Shown: positions 18,178 to 27,780, counted from the stretch's first letter. The stretch is 63,602 bases of DNA from an uncultured Anaerobiospirillum sp. (GCA_944390115.1 CALXOW010000101.1:1-63602), one strand, 5' to 3'. Numbers and translations are program-made. The notes: generated from the sequence alone by a model not told the origin.

Positions 18178-19944
18178 CTACTTGCGGCGACGGCGGGCGG
18201 CCGCGATCTGCTTGCGCACCTTTTTGAGGTGCCGCTTGTGCTGCTTGTGCTGGCGCGTCAGGGCGCATTTATCAATCTTGCTCGCTTGAGGCGCCAGTGT
18301 GGCGAGGGCCGTTTGGATCTGCTTATCGATCAAATCCTGCGCTCCCTCATCCTCATCATTAGCCGGATCGATCGGGCTAAAGGCATCCTGCCACGTCTCA
18401 TCTGGTTGGGCAGCGACCGAGCTTGCCGGTGCGCTCTCAGCTGTGCTGACGTCGCTCTGCTCCTCAGCGTCGGGCTCTACCAGGGCAAAACTGGTGGGAG
18501 CCGCTGAGGACGCAGACTCAGTGAGTGCCAGCTGGTCATTAGCCGGTGGCTCTGGGGTGCGACTTGCCGCGCCTGATGGGGCAGGAACAGCCTCTAATGC
18601 TACAGCCTCCGAGCTGGTGCTGACGTCCTGAGGCGAAGGGGCTTCAGGAGAGGTCGGGGCCGCCGCTGCTGAAACTGCTGGGGCTTCGTTCTGAGGCGCG
18701 GCACTGTCCGCTGGGGTGTCCTCGTCTAGGATCAAGAACGCCGTCAAGTCGGTCTTCGGCTTTCTGCTCTTACCCTTGCTCTTAGTCTTAGTCTTAGGGG
18801 CCGATCCTGCTACCACCGGGGGAGTCTCATCCGTAGTCTGAGCTGATGCTGGAGCTGACGACACATCTGGTGCGACGGTCATCGGCGTGTCCGGTGATGG
18901 AGCTGCTGACGTGGCCGAATCTTGGGCCTGAACTGATGGCATGGCCGTAATCTTGGAGCTGCGGCGCTTGGTTGCGGCCTTCTTAGCCTTAGGCTGAATC
19001 ATGGTCGCCATTAAGCGCTCGTGCAGATCATAGCTGCCGTCTTCGACCAGCTGTGGGTGGAGCAGGGCATCTAAGGAGTAGTCCTTAGGGAGGTGCTGTC
19101 CCAAGTCGATGAGACGGTCGAACAGCTGAGCTGAGCTTAAAGTCTGTAGCTCTTTGAGATATTCCAAGTAGTCATGGAGCTGGCTCGGTAGGCAAATCTT
19201 GAGAGGCTTGGAAAGATCAGCTATGAGCGGGCGATCAGCTTCAGGTAAGAACTTGGCGCGCTCACCTAAGACCTGCAAGAAGCTATTGGCCAGGGCGGTG
19301 TTAGGGCGGGCTGGAATCGGATCGGTGACGCAGGCTAAGCCCAGGGCTACCGGATCGGTCCAAGCAGCCCGAGCTTCAGCCAGCAAGGCTTGGTTGACCG
19401 GCTCGTTGATTTCAGCGGCGAAGTTGATGATGTGATAAGGCCCCAGCTCCCAGAGCTGAACCTTGGTCTTTTGGTGGCCCTCACGGCTTAAGCCCGTAGG
19501 GGAGAGCGCATAGTCAAGGGCGCGCTCGACGTAGTTTAACTTGGCCCCGGAGCGCAGCACGTCCAAGACCATCGCCAGCATCAGGCGCTCATCGCGGGTG
19601 CCGCTCTTGAGCGCAGTTTCTGGCGGGGTGCGCAGCAGCTTTTGCAGCGAGTGCACCTGCACGGCGCTGGAAACAGGAGTGAGGCGGTAGATGACCTCGC
19701 GCAACTTTTCTGGTGGCACGGGCAGGGCCTCACGGCCGGGAGCTACCGGGAAGGCTTGCGCCGAGGCGCCGGTAGTTGCGTGGCCGATGCAACGCGCCTT
19801 GCGCGCTTTGGTGGCAGCGGTGCGCTCTTGCCTTTGGGCCTTGGCTTGGGCGGCAGCATCAAGTTGCGCCGTGGTATCAAGCCCCGATGCCGCTGCAGCG
19901 TTCACGCGAGCGTCGTGCGGAGCGGTGAGAATTTGGTTATCCAT
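18178..19944 (-). CDS. Hypothetical Ala/Pro-rich protein, 588 aa
   Basis: Not recognised. Residues about 80-320 look globular and helical (LREVIYRLTP, LMLAMVLDVLRSGAKLNYVERALDYALS, then LPSQLHDYLEYLKELQTLSS). Residues about 330-560 are an Ala/Pro/Ser/Glu-rich, probably disordered linker with a Lys-rich patch (KTKTKSKGKSRKPK). The C-terminus is strongly basic (HKQHKRHLKKVRKQ then RRRRK) and could bind nucleic acid or acidic partners. I prefer ATG 19944 (GGAA upstream); a TTG at 19956 is the alternative start. The composition resembles that of the facing 1509-aa protein, so the two may belong to one lineage-specific set (inference). A duplicated non-coding segment lies directly upstream. Confidence 0.75.
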   Translation of the reverse strand: MDNQILTAPHDARVNAAAASGLDTTAQLDAAAQAKAQRQERTAATKARKARCIGHATTGASAQAFPVAPGREALPVPPEKLREVIYRLTPVSSAVQVHSLQKLLRTPPETALKSGTRDERLMLAMVLDVLRSGAKLNYVERALDYALSPTGLSREGHQKTKVQLWELGPYHIINFAAEINEPVNQALLAEARAAWTDPVALGLACVTDPIPARPNTALANSFLQVLGERAKFLPEADRPLIADLSKPLKICLPSQLHDYLEYLKELQTLSSAQLFDRLIDLGQHLPKDYSLDALLHPQLVEDGSYDLHERLMATMIQPKAKKAATKRRSSKITAMPSVQAQDSATSAAPSPDTPMTVAPDVSSAPASAQTTDETPPVVAGSAPKTKTKSKGKSRKPKTDLTAFLILDEDTPADSAAPQNEAPAVSAAAAPTSPEAPSPQDVSTSSEAVALEAVPAPSGAASRTPEPPANDQLALTESASSAAPTSFALVEPDAEEQSDVSTAESAPASSVAAQPDETWQDAFSPIDPANDEDEGAQDLIDKQIQTALATLAPQASKIDKCALTRQHKQHKRHLKKVRKQIAAARRRRK

Positions 19945-19993
19945 AATTGTTTCCAATGTTTGTGCCTGTAATTGATAAGGTGCTGGTCTGTTA

Positions 19994-20305
19994 GCGCCTC
20001 ACTCACCAGGGCAGTCACCAGACTTCCTAACAGGACCTAAAGGCTCTTGAGCCGGGAGCTGACTGCTCGTTGGCAACGGGATAAAAAATCACGTTGCCAT
20101 ACCTTTACTAAAACATGTCTGTGCGCCAAAAACACAAAATCGCCCTTTGATGCTCGGGCCGCACAATAGGAAAAAGTGAGCGCCAAGCCTGATGGAGTCT
20201 AGGGTTAAGACTTTTTAGGGCCGCTCAACTTTTTTACGCCACAATAAAATGTGTGCGCGAGCATTCGCGATCTTGAATATTTTTTATAAAGCGCATTGGT
20301 GATCT
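19994..20305. repeat. Long direct repeat R3, copy 1
   Basis: About 310 bp, strongly similar to copy 2 (20323-20700). Shared segments include AAATCACGTTGCCATACC, CAAAATCGCCCTTTGATG and CCACAATAAAATGTG. Near 20256 it contains a hairpin CGCGA-GCAT-TCGCG and a CACA-ATAAAA-TGTG palindrome. It lies upstream of the 588-aa gene on the - strand and may carry its promoter (inference). Confidence 0.85.
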
Positions 20306-20322
20306 GAGCTGATCATCCGTGT

Positions 20323-20700
20323 GCGCCTCACCCACCTGAGCAGTCAAAAACTTTCTAACAGGATCCAAGAGGCCTTGACCCCAGGAGCACGAGGCTATCT
20401 GGTGGGCGCAATAACCAAAAAACTTTTGGTTGTAGTCCTTGCGCTGGGAACTGACTGCTCGCAGGCAGCGGGGTAAAAATCACGTTGCCATACCTTTAAT
20501 AAAACATGTCCACGCGCCAAAAACACAAAATCGCCCTTTGATGCTCGGGCCGAAAAAGAGGGCAAAAGGGGCGCTAAGCCTGATGGAATCTAGGGTTGAA
20601 GCTTTTTAGGGGGCGTTCAACTTTTTTATGCCACAATAAAATGTGTGCGCGAGTATTCGTGATCATGAATACTTTTTATAAAGCGTAAACGGCGATCTGC
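20323..20700. repeat. Long direct repeat R3, copy 2
   Basis: Second copy of the 20 kb repeat. It matches copy 1 except for an extra ~55 bp near 20390-20445 that contains AACCAAAAAACTTTTGGTT, itself a hairpin. The CGCGA/TCGCG stem of copy 1 reads CGCGA/TCGTG here, which keeps pairing through a G-U pair. No coding frame is present. Confidence 0.85.
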
Positions 20701-20821
20701 GATCTAGGCGCGATCGTCGTAAGCCTGCGCTGAGGTTGGAGCTCCGCAGCCGTAACGGCCACAGTGGGGCGCGGGCCAGGCCCCGGAATTAAGCTGCGCT
20801 TACTGCGGCGCGCCCTAAAGT

Positions 20822-20980
20822 CTCAAGGCCTGACGATAGCCTGAGGGCTGGTGGCTCCATTCATTTCCTTAAGGGCGCAATTTTAGGAAGCCCGCCCACC
20901 CACCCTAACGAGGCGCGGCATCAGGTGCCGAGCGATCGGCTTTAGCCGCGCGTCAGGTACAGAGTTGCAGGGCGCAAGTT
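20822..20980. repeat. G4/stem-loop repeat R1, copy 1
   Basis: The order is CATTCATTTCCTTAAGGGCGC, then a C-tract core at 20891-20905 (CCC-N-CCC-N-CCC-N-CCC, so a perfect G-quadruplex motif on the - strand), then a stem-loop. The outer stem is GCGCGGC (20913-20919) / GCCGCGC (20945-20951). The inner stem is GCCGA / TCGGC (20927-20940) with a GCGA loop. Confidence 0.85.
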
Positions 20981-21009
20981 GGGCGCCAGGGCGCAAGCGC
21001 AGTACTAAG

Positions 21010-21169
21010 CTCAAGGCCTGGTAGCAGCCTGAGGGTCGGTGGCTCCATTCATTTCCTTAAGGGCGCAATTTTAGGAGGCCCGCCCGCCCACCCTAACGAG
21101 GCGCGGCATCAGGCACCAAGCGATCGGCTTTAGCCGCGCGTCAAGTGCAGAGTTGCAGGGCGCAAGTTC
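21010..21169. repeat. G4/stem-loop repeat R1, copy 2
   Basis: Second R1 copy, 188 bp after the first. The core is at 21079-21093 with the four C-tracts intact. The outer stem is conserved; the inner stem is weaker. It ends about 140 bp before the AraC-type gene at 21312. Confidence 0.85.
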
Positions 21170-21311
21170 GGTCGATATGAGCCAAGTTTTGCTCTAACGC
21201 GATATGTATCAGGTTCCTTGACATTTGATGAGAGTGCTAGGACGTAAGGTGCTAGGATTAGAATTACTGCCGCTTGGGGTGGCTGGTAAGAGGTGTGTGT
21301 GAGGGGTGGTC

Positions 21312-22496
21312 ATGAAGTCGCTATTTGAGCCGCTGTTAGATAACCTGCTGCAAGTGGCCGCGAGCCCAGTGCAGTTGCTCGATCAAAGTGGGCAAATTCT
21401 CTACAAGCAGGTGCCACGAGGCTGTAATGATCTGGCTCTGTCTGATCCGGTGCGCTTTGAGAGCGAGCAAAAGCGCATGCAGCAAGTGAGCTGCCCAGTG
21501 TGCTTAAGTTCAGCCGGGATGGAGCAAGAAGTGGCTGGATGGTACTTCCCCGATGGCTCCACGCTGCTTATTGGCCCGGTGGAGCGGCGCTCAGGCGAGG
21601 CGCTTGATACCTTTGTCCTGCGTAAAAACGCCATCAATGCGCAGCTCAAGTCCCTTGCTTGGACCGTGCGCCGTTTAGTGCCGCAAACCCCGCCGCAGGC
21701 TCATCAGTTTGAAGGCGATCCCATCGCGGCCTTAAAGGAATGCCCGGAGATCAGACCGTTTCTGCCGCAGTGGAGCGAGGTCTTGATGGAGGAAAATTCC
21801 CACAGTAGCTACCTCTTTGAGCTGCGCATCTTAGATGCGATTAGTCAAGGTAATCCCGAGCAAGTTGAGGCTAGCCAAGGGCTGCAACGCAATGGCCAAG
21901 ATGGCATCTTGGGCTATACCAAGCTGCGCTCCAACCAAAACCTCGCCATTTGCGGTGTGGTTTTAAACTCACGGGCCGCGATTGCAGGTGGGCTCAGTGT
22001 CGAGCAAGCATACACTATGGCCGACTATTTCATCTTAGCTATTGAGCGCTGCCAAAATGCCGATACGGCCTATAAGCTCGGACTGAAGAGCGCCGTCATC
22101 TTTGCCCAGCTGGTCCAAAAGCTCAAGAGCAGTGTCGAGCAAAAGCAGCCGCCGCGCTATTTAAGTCAGCAAGCGCTCGAGGTAATTCGCCGCTACTTAT
22201 TTATCAAGGTTGATCGCGCGCAGATCGCCGCTGAGCTTAAGGTCAATGAAGACTATTTAGACCGGGTGCTCAAGGAAGATCTCAATGTCACGGTCACCGA
22301 GTGCTTGCGTAATGAGCGTCTCGAGGAAGCCAAGCGTTTGCTGGTACAAAGCGAAACTCCGGTCTATGAGATTGCGTCCTTACTGCTCTTTAGCCACTCC
22401 TCGCACTTTATTCGTGTGTTCAAGGAGTACGTGGGCATGACCCCTGAGGCCTATCGCCGCCATAAGGCTAGCTACAACACCACCGCCGAGCTGTAG
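21312..22496 (+). CDS. AraC-family transcriptional regulator (alpha-galactosidase locus)
   Basis: Residues ~295-394 form an AraC-type DNA-binding domain with two helix-turn-helix units (DRAQIAAELKVNEDYLDRVL, then VYEIASLLLFSHSSHFIRVF followed by GMTPEAYRR). The long N-terminal part (~280 aa) includes a CPVC-type Cys pair (QQVSCPVCLSS) and is probably a sensor. It is a paralog of the regulator at 31178-32383; the two align through the middle (ELRILDAISQGN against YELAIMDAVRQGD). I use ATG 21312, which has GAGGGG just upstream, rather than GTG 21306. It faces the GH36 gene, so control of alpha-galactoside use is likely (inference). Confidence 0.9.
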   Translation: MKSLFEPLLDNLLQVAASPVQLLDQSGQILYKQVPRGCNDLALSDPVRFESEQKRMQQVSCPVCLSSAGMEQEVAGWYFPDGSTLLIGPVERRSGEALDTFVLRKNAINAQLKSLAWTVRRLVPQTPPQAHQFEGDPIAALKECPEIRPFLPQWSEVLMEENSHSSYLFELRILDAISQGNPEQVEASQGLQRNGQDGILGYTKLRSNQNLAICGVVLNSRAAIAGGLSVEQAYTMADYFILAIERCQNADTAYKLGLKSAVIFAQLVQKLKSSVEQKQPPRYLSQQALEVIRRYLFIKVDRAQIAAELKVNEDYLDRVLKEDLNVTVTECLRNERLEEAKRLLVQSETPVYEIASLLLFSHSSHFIRVFKEYVGMTPEAYRRHKASYNTTAEL

Positions 22497-22812
22497 CTAA
22501 GCTAAACCTCTCGTAGAGCCGTAGGCAAGCGCCTACACCTGGGCAGAGCTGTAAGCAAGCAACCACAATACTCACGAGCTGGGGGCAGTGACCACGCCCT
22601 ATCTGAGCTGGGGTAACGACCAAATTTGCGCCCGGCCAGTGACTACGTCCGGTGGCCCCGCCCCGCACTGGCTGCGGCGCCCAATAAAAAAGGCTATCTT
22701 GCGATAGCCTTTTAGGGCCTCTTACGAGGCGTGTTGTTAGTTGCTCAAAATGAGCTCGGTAGACCTAAGAGCTCAGCTTGCCGATGAGCTCTAGTCATAT
22801 TCTGCTTTAGTC
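22497..22812. other. Gap between convergent regulator and GH36 genes
   Basis: Apart from the bidirectional terminator at 22686-22713 I see only short imperfect GAGCTG-containing repeats and no gene. Confidence 0.4.
22686..22713. terminator. Bidirectional terminator, AraC gene / GH36 gene
   Basis: The stem AAAGGCTATC / GATAGCCTTT with loop TTGC is flanked by an A-run on the left and a T-run on the right, so it can end both convergent transcripts. Confidence 0.85.
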
Positions 22813-25071
22813 TTACTGCTTCTTGAAGACTAAGAGGTAAGCGGCGAAGTCGCTGTCGACCTTGTCCATATTGAGGCCAAAGTGCATTAACTCGTCACCA
22901 CCGAAGACGTCGCCCTCTAAGTTGTAGTTGGAGAGGTAGTCTAAGGCGTTAGCGGCGGTCGAGCTTGAGAACATGTGCTTGGTGACCTTGTAGGTAGCAT
23001 TGTCATCAAGACCGACTAAGCGCAGCTGACGGATATTGCCTTGAGGTAAGCAGACGTTCTTGAAGTACATCAAGATGACCTCAGAGCCGTCCTTGGCGAC
23101 AAATTGCCAAGCAGTCTCGTTTTGAGTGCCCTCAAATGGCGACATCAGGCGGTAGAACTTACCAAATTGAATAGTGTTGCGCAGCTCCTTGTACAGGGCG
23201 ATATGACCTGCAACTTCCTGCTGCTCCTCTGGGCTTAACTTGCCTAAATCCATCTCGTAGCCGAAGCTGCCCGACATAGCGCAGACAAAGCGGCTTAACA
23301 TTGGGGTGGTGCGGCCCACCTGGTGGTTAGGGCAAGCCGAAACGTGGCAACCCATGGTGATTGGAGGGAACATCAAGGAGGTGCCGTATTGGATCTTCTG
23401 GCGGCAAACCTCATCGGTGTTGTCCGAGGTCCAGGTCTGTGGCATATAGCAGATAATGCCCATATCAAAGCGGCGGCCACCACCAGCGCAGCTCTCAAAT
23501 AAGATATTAGGGAAAGCCTCGGTGATGCGCTTCATGATGTCATAGACACCAAATTGGAAGCGGGTGGCGATCTCTTGTTGCTGCTCAGCTGGGAAAGCGG
23601 TCGAACCGATATCGGTTAAGTTACGGTTCATGTCCCACTTGACGTAGTCGATATCAGCCGAACCTAAGACCTCGCAGATGGAGTTGACGACGTAGTCACG
23701 GACGTCTTGACGCGATAAGTCTAAGACGTACTGATTACGCTGCTGAGCACGAACGTGACCTGGAACGCCTAAGGCCCAATCTGGGTGAGCGCGGAATAAG
23801 TTGGAGTTAGGCGAAACCATCTCAGGCTCAACCCATAAACCAAACTTAGCGCCTAAAGCGTGGATACGATCGCACAGGCCCTTGATGCCGTTAGGCAGCT
23901 TGCGCTTATTGATCTCAGTCCAGTCACCTAAGGAGCAATTGTCCTTATCACGGACACCGAACCAGCCATCGTCGAGCACGATAAGCTCAGCACCTAACTT
24001 GACGGCATCCTGAGCGAAGTTAACGATGCTGTCCTCGGTGAAGTTCATATAGGCAGCTTCCCAGCTGTTGACCAGCACTGGACGTGGCTCGTGCTGGTGG
24101 ACGCCACGGACCATATGCTCTTGGACAAAGTAGTGGAACTGCTGGGACATACCGTTGAAGCCCTGATCGGAGTAAACCAATAAGGCCTCAGGGGTGGTGA
24201 AGGTCTCACCTGGCTTTAACATCCACTTGAAGTCAAAGCCGTTGATGCCCATGACCATACGGGTGTTGCCATATGGCGAAACTTCGGTGGCAGCCTCGAA
24301 GTTGCCCGACCAAACCAGGGTGCAAGCGTAAACTTCACCTTGGAACTCGTCGGTGTTGCGTGGGCATAAAGCTAAGAAGTTGTGGTGCTGGTGCGAGGTA
24401 GCGCCACGGGTCGAGGAGGTAACTTCGATACCGTGATTTAATGGGGTACGCTCGATATTGCGCTCAAAAGCGTGCTTGCCCCATAAGGAAACACGGTCGT
24501 ACTCATCAGTTGGGAAGTCGATGGCAACCGAAGCAGCCTTACGTAAGGCGACGGCGCTGGAGCCGACATTGGTAATGCGGCTGTGGCGAGTGATGACATC
24601 GCAATCATCGAAGATGGTGTAGGAGAGCACAACCTCTAAGTCACCTGCAACTTCCTGCATCGTGATCTCTAAGGTGGTAGCCTCGCCGCCCTTGACGTAG
24701 GACGAAGGCAGGTGCTCTAAGGCCTTCTTGCCGGTGAAGATTTCGTGGCTCTTATAGCGCAGGTCCAGGGTCGAGGTACCGTTGGCTAAGGTAACCTCTA
24801 AGGCAGGGATGCGGTAATCACCAGAACCGTAGATTGGATATTCCTGTGGCAGCACATCCAAGGAGAAGGTACGGGCATCTGCGTGTAAGTCTGGGTTAGG
24901 AGCACCTTCACGCTCGGTTTGGTAGAAAGCGCGCTTGGCATTGAAATGCTTTAATGCCTTACCAAAGTGCAGGTGGCCTAAATAGCCCTCTAAGAACAGC
25001 TGCATCACGTATTGGATGCGGCCGTTGCTTAAGGTAAAGGTCTTATCTTGCTCGTTAAAAATTACGGACAT
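22813..25071 (-). CDS. Alpha-galactosidase, glycoside hydrolase family 36
   Basis: Hydrolyses terminal alpha-1,6-galactose from oligosaccharides such as melibiose and raffinose. The 752-aa protein has the full GH36 plan: an N-terminal beta-sandwich (1-330), then a TIM barrel with NSWEAAYMNFTE, LDDGWFG, GLWVEPEMVSPNS, the nucleophile in YVKWDMNR (Asp482 counted from the upstream GTG) and the acid/base in WTSDNTD (Asp552). The 70-residue spacing of the two catalytic residues is the same as in characterised GH36 enzymes. There is no signal peptide, so it is cytoplasmic and needs substrate import. The start could be ATG 25071 or GTG 25077. It faces an AraC-type regulator. Confidence 0.95.
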   Translation of the reverse strand: MSVIFNEQDKTFTLSNGRIQYVMQLFLEGYLGHLHFGKALKHFNAKRAFYQTEREGAPNPDLHADARTFSLDVLPQEYPIYGSGDYRIPALEVTLANGTSTLDLRYKSHEIFTGKKALEHLPSSYVKGGEATTLEITMQEVAGDLEVVLSYTIFDDCDVITRHSRITNVGSSAVALRKAASVAIDFPTDEYDRVSLWGKHAFERNIERTPLNHGIEVTSSTRGATSHQHHNFLALCPRNTDEFQGEVYACTLVWSGNFEAATEVSPYGNTRMVMGINGFDFKWMLKPGETFTTPEALLVYSDQGFNGMSQQFHYFVQEHMVRGVHQHEPRPVLVNSWEAAYMNFTEDSIVNFAQDAVKLGAELIVLDDGWFGVRDKDNCSLGDWTEINKRKLPNGIKGLCDRIHALGAKFGLWVEPEMVSPNSNLFRAHPDWALGVPGHVRAQQRNQYVLDLSRQDVRDYVVNSICEVLGSADIDYVKWDMNRNLTDIGSTAFPAEQQQEIATRFQFGVYDIMKRITEAFPNILFESCAGGGRRFDMGIICYMPQTWTSDNTDEVCRQKIQYGTSLMFPPITMGCHVSACPNHQVGRTTPMLSRFVCAMSGSFGYEMDLGKLSPEEQQEVAGHIALYKELRNTIQFGKFYRLMSPFEGTQNETAWQFVAKDGSEVILMYFKNVCLPQGNIRQLRLVGLDDNATYKVTKHMFSSSTAANALDYLSNYNLEGDVFGGDELMHFGLNMDKVDSDFAAYLLVFKKQ

Positions 25072-25260
25072 AACCACGAAACCTCAAATAAAGGGAGGGT
25101 CAAGGCCAACTGAATGCACGAAACAAAAAAGCAGAAACCTTGATAACACCACCCGAGCTAAGTACGGTCAGCTTAAGCTAGTTTTGAGCGCCGTCGTTGA
25201 GCTAAGGATGACCTTGCTCAAAGCTAGCTCAAGCTGTTTTTGGTGAGTGTGTAGGCTTAA

Positions 25261-25274
25261 TGTAATCGTTCTCA
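25261..25274. promoter_or_regulatory. Possible LacI/GalR-type operator upstream of GH36 gene
   Basis: TGTAATCGTTCTCA resembles the LacI/GalR-family palindrome TGTAAACGTTTACA at 11 of 14 positions, with the central CG. It lies ~190 bp upstream of the GH36 start. No LacI-family gene is present in the window. Confidence 0.3.
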
Positions 25275-25844
25275 CCAAGCCCAGATATCAGCGGGCCTAC
25301 CTAAATAGCACGAGGTCGACGTGAGGCTTATCGCAAATTTGATATTTCCTGCAAAAACCGTATAAATAAGCCCTTGGCCACCCTTTCCAGTTGTACCTTC
25401 GCCGCAGTGGCTTAAGTCAGCGGCGCGGCCCAACTCAGCTGTGCTGTCCTGCTCAGTGGTTATGTCCAGCTCTGCGCGGGGACAGCACAGGTCGGTACGA
25501 GTTCAGAACGGATGCAGTCAAGCTGGTGCTTGAGGCGGGCGCTGGGCAAGCGAGCCTCGAGGAAAATGTGGGGCAATAAGAAGGTTGGTTCTGGTTAGGG
25601 AATAGGCTGGTTCTGGGGCAAGGCAGTGCGTTCAGCTCAGAGCTGAGAGTTATAAGAGGGCGTGCGCAGGAGCTCTCATGGGGCGGGGTAAGCTGAGGTG
25701 GAGCCCTGCTGGTAGTAGGGAATAGCGTGTTTTAGGTTAATTGGGGATTAAGTCTAGGGAAAATTGTGAGCCAGATCAAAGCTGATATATAAGCCATTTT
25801 GTGAAATGAATCACAAAAAATCTGAAGAAATTTTAAGAAAACGC

Positions 25845-25873
25845 TTGCCAAGGTGGGGGTCCGCCCGTAAAAT
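25845..25873 (+). promoter_or_regulatory. Sigma-70 promoter of tRNA-Tyr/tRNA-Gly/tuf
   Basis: TTGCCA (25845-25850), a 17-bp spacer, and TAAAAT (25868-25873). The -10 box is 45 bp before tRNA-Tyr. An A/T-rich stretch just upstream of the -35 box could serve as an UP element. Confidence 0.75.
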
Positions 25874-25918
25874 GGCACACGTTTTCTGACGCTGACTAGC
25901 GCAGCGCAAGAAAGCGCC

Positions 25919-26003
25919 GGAGGGGTTCCCGAGTGGCCAAAGGGATCAGACTGTAAATCTGCCGGCTCTGCCTTCGATGGTTCGAATCCATCCCCCTCCA
26001 CCA
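25919..26003 (+). tRNA. tRNA-Tyr (GUA)
   Basis: An 85-nt class II tRNA, closely matching E. coli tRNA-Tyr, with anticodon GTA in ACTGTAAATCT, a long variable arm and an encoded CCA. It is followed by tRNA-Gly and tuf, the order known from the E. coli tyrU-glyT-thrT-tufB region, but with no tRNA-Thr. Confidence 0.97.
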
Positions 26004-26254
26004 TTTCCTTTCTTGTTCGTCAATCGACGACCTCACGATTATCTTCCAACTCTTACATATCCCAATAAGTTCCAGTTACTTGAAGTTTAAGTTCGATTTT
26101 CCAAATTTTTATTTTGCGCGCAACGCGTGCTCAGGGCTTTTTGTGGCCTTTTTGGCATATCTGACTTATAATGCTTGCTTGTTGTGTCTTAAAAGAGACG
26201 CAGTTTAGCTGGTTCACTTTTTGGACATATGTTTGGTCTTTACAGATAAGTAGT

Positions 26255-26329
26255 GCGGGCATCGTATAATGGTTATTACCCAAGCCTTCCAAGCTTGTGA
26301 TACGGGTTCGATTCCCGCTGCCCGCTCCA
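26255..26329 (+). tRNA. tRNA-Gly (UCC)
   Basis: A 75-nt tRNA, nearly identical to E. coli tRNA-Gly(UCC), with the GCGGGCA/TGCCCGC acceptor stem, anticodon TCC in CCTTCCAAG and an encoded CCA. A TATAAT lies at 26167-26172 without a good -35 box, so co-transcription from the tRNA-Tyr promoter is more likely. Confidence 0.97.
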
Positions 26330-26374
26330 GTTTTCATCTGTGAGCATCCCGATTTGGTTCATAGGATTTAAAAA

Positions 26375-27559
26375 ATGGCAAAAGAGAAGTTTGTCCGTAC
26401 TAAGCCACACGTAAACGTTGGTACTATCGGTCACGTTGACCACGGTAAGACCACTTTAACCGCTGCTTTAACCAAGGTTCTGGCTGAGAAGTTTGGTGGC
26501 GCTGCAATGGCTTTCGATCAGATCGACAACGCTCCAGAAGAGAAGGCTCGTGGTATTACCATTAACTCCGCTCACGTTGAGTACGATACCGAGGCCCGCC
26601 ACTACGCTCACGTTGACTGCCCAGGCCACGCCGACTACGTTAAGAACATGATTACCGGTGCTGCCCAGATGGACGGCGCTATCTTAGTAGTTGCTGCTAC
26701 CGACGGCCCTATGCCACAGACCCGTGAGCACATCCTGCTGGCTCGTCAGGTTGGCGTTCCTTACATTATCGTTTTCTTAAACAAGTGCGACGCTGTTGAT
26801 GACGAGGAGTTATTAGACCTCGTTGAGATGGACGTTCGTGAGTTATTAAACGAGTACAAGTTCCCAGGCGACGACACCCCAGTTATCCGTGGTTCCGCTT
26901 TAGGCGCTTTAAACGGCGAGCCACAATGGGAAGAGAAGATCTTAGAGTTAGCTAACGCTTTAGACACCTACATCCCAGAGCCAAAGCGTGACATCGACCA
27001 CCCATTCTTATTACCAATCGAGGACGTATTCTCGATCTCTGGTCGTGGTACCGTTGTTACCGGCCGTGTTGAGCGTGGTATTGTTAAGGTATCTGACGAA
27101 GTTGAAATCGTCGGTATCCGTCCTACCACCAAGACCGTTGTTACCGGCGTTGAGATGTTCCGCAAGCTGTTAGACCAAGGTCAGGCTGGTGATAACGTTG
27201 GCGTGCTGTTACGTGGCACCAAGCGTGAGGAAGTCGAGCGTGGTCAGGTTTTAGCTGCTCCAGGCACTATCACCCCACACACCAAGTTCGACGGTGAGGT
27301 TTACGTTCTGTCCAAGGATGAGGGCGGCCGTCACACCCCATTCTTCAAGGGCTATCGTCCACAATTCTTCTTCCGCACCACTGACATCACCGGTTCGATC
27401 GACTTAGGTGAGGGTGTAGAGATGGTTATGCCTGGTGACAACACCAAGATGACCGTTACCTTAATCCACCCAGTTGCTATGGCTGCTGGTGAGCGCTTCG
27501 CTATCCGTGAGGGTGGCCGTACCGTAGGCGCTGGTGTTGTTTCCAACATCATTGAGTAA
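26375..27559 (+). CDS. tuf: Elongation factor Tu
   Basis: The GTPase that delivers aminoacyl-tRNA to the ribosome. It has 394 aa, the usual length. The G motifs are at standard places: GHVDHGKT (19-26), DCPGH (81-85) and NKCD (136-139); the C-terminus ends in [17 protein letters not shown] lies ~8 bases before the ATG. Codon use is strongly biased, with TTA favoured for Leu and CCA for Pro. It lies 45 bases after tRNA-Gly and is probably transcribed with the tRNAs. A strong terminator follows, so secE-nusG is a separate unit. The tRNA-Trp found after tufB in E. coli is absent. Confidence 0.99.
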   Translation: MAKEKFVRTKPHVNVGTIGHVDHGKTTLTAALTKVLAEKFGGAAMAFDQIDNAPEEKARGITINSAHVEYDTEARHYAHVDCPGHADYVKNMITGAAQMDGAILVVAATDGPMPQTREHILLARQVGVPYIIVFLNKCDAVDDEELLDLVEMDVRELLNEYKFPGDDTPVIRGSALGALNGEPQWEEKILELANALDTYIPEPKRDIDHPFLLPIEDVFSISGRGTVVTGRVERGIVKVSDEVEIVGIRPTTKTVVTGVEMFRKLLDQGQAGDNVGVLLRGTKREEVERGQVLAAPGTITPHTKFDGEVYVLSKDEGGRHTPFFKGYRPQFFFRTTDITGSIDLGEGVEMVMPGDNTKMTVTLIHPVAMAAGERFAIREGGRTVGAGVVSNIIE

Positions 27560-27590
27560 GATTGAGCACTCAGTGCTAAATCTTTAACAA

Positions 27591-27626
27591 AAAGGCCGTG
27601 GGGGCGAGGCTCCTACGGCTTTTTTG
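27591..27626 (+). terminator. Rho-independent terminator after tuf
   Basis: A hairpin built on GGCCGT ... ACGGCT with inner GGGG/CTCC pairing, followed by six T residues. Confidence 0.8.
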
Positions 27627-27637
27627 TCGGACTAAGC

Positions 27638-27780
27638 AGTAAGCTTTCAAGCAAAGCTTGGTCGCACCCAAAAGTAAGCTTTCAAGCAAGCCTTAAAGCA
27701 AGCTTGGCGGCACAAAAAAGTAAGCAAGGAAAAAGGCTTAAATAAGCCATTTTGCCCCCGATACTTGCCGCAAGTCAGTT
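27638..27780. repeat. Short AAGCTTTCAAGCAA repeats upstream of secE
   Basis: GTAAGCTTTCAAGCAA occurs twice (about 27640 and 27671), with further AGCAAG-type variants. No gene is visible in this 349-bp gap. Confidence 0.55.

Larger units (their letters stand above)
25072..25918. other. Intergenic stretch between GH36 gene and tRNA-Tyr
   Basis: No convincing gene; short open frames here lack ribosome sites. The left part is the upstream region of the GH36 gene and the right end holds the tRNA promoter at 25845-25873. Confidence 0.4.

Noticed and set aside
25391-26004. Open frames on both strands around tRNA-Tyr
   Set aside because: They overlap the tRNA gene or its promoter region and have no ribosome site or recognisable product.
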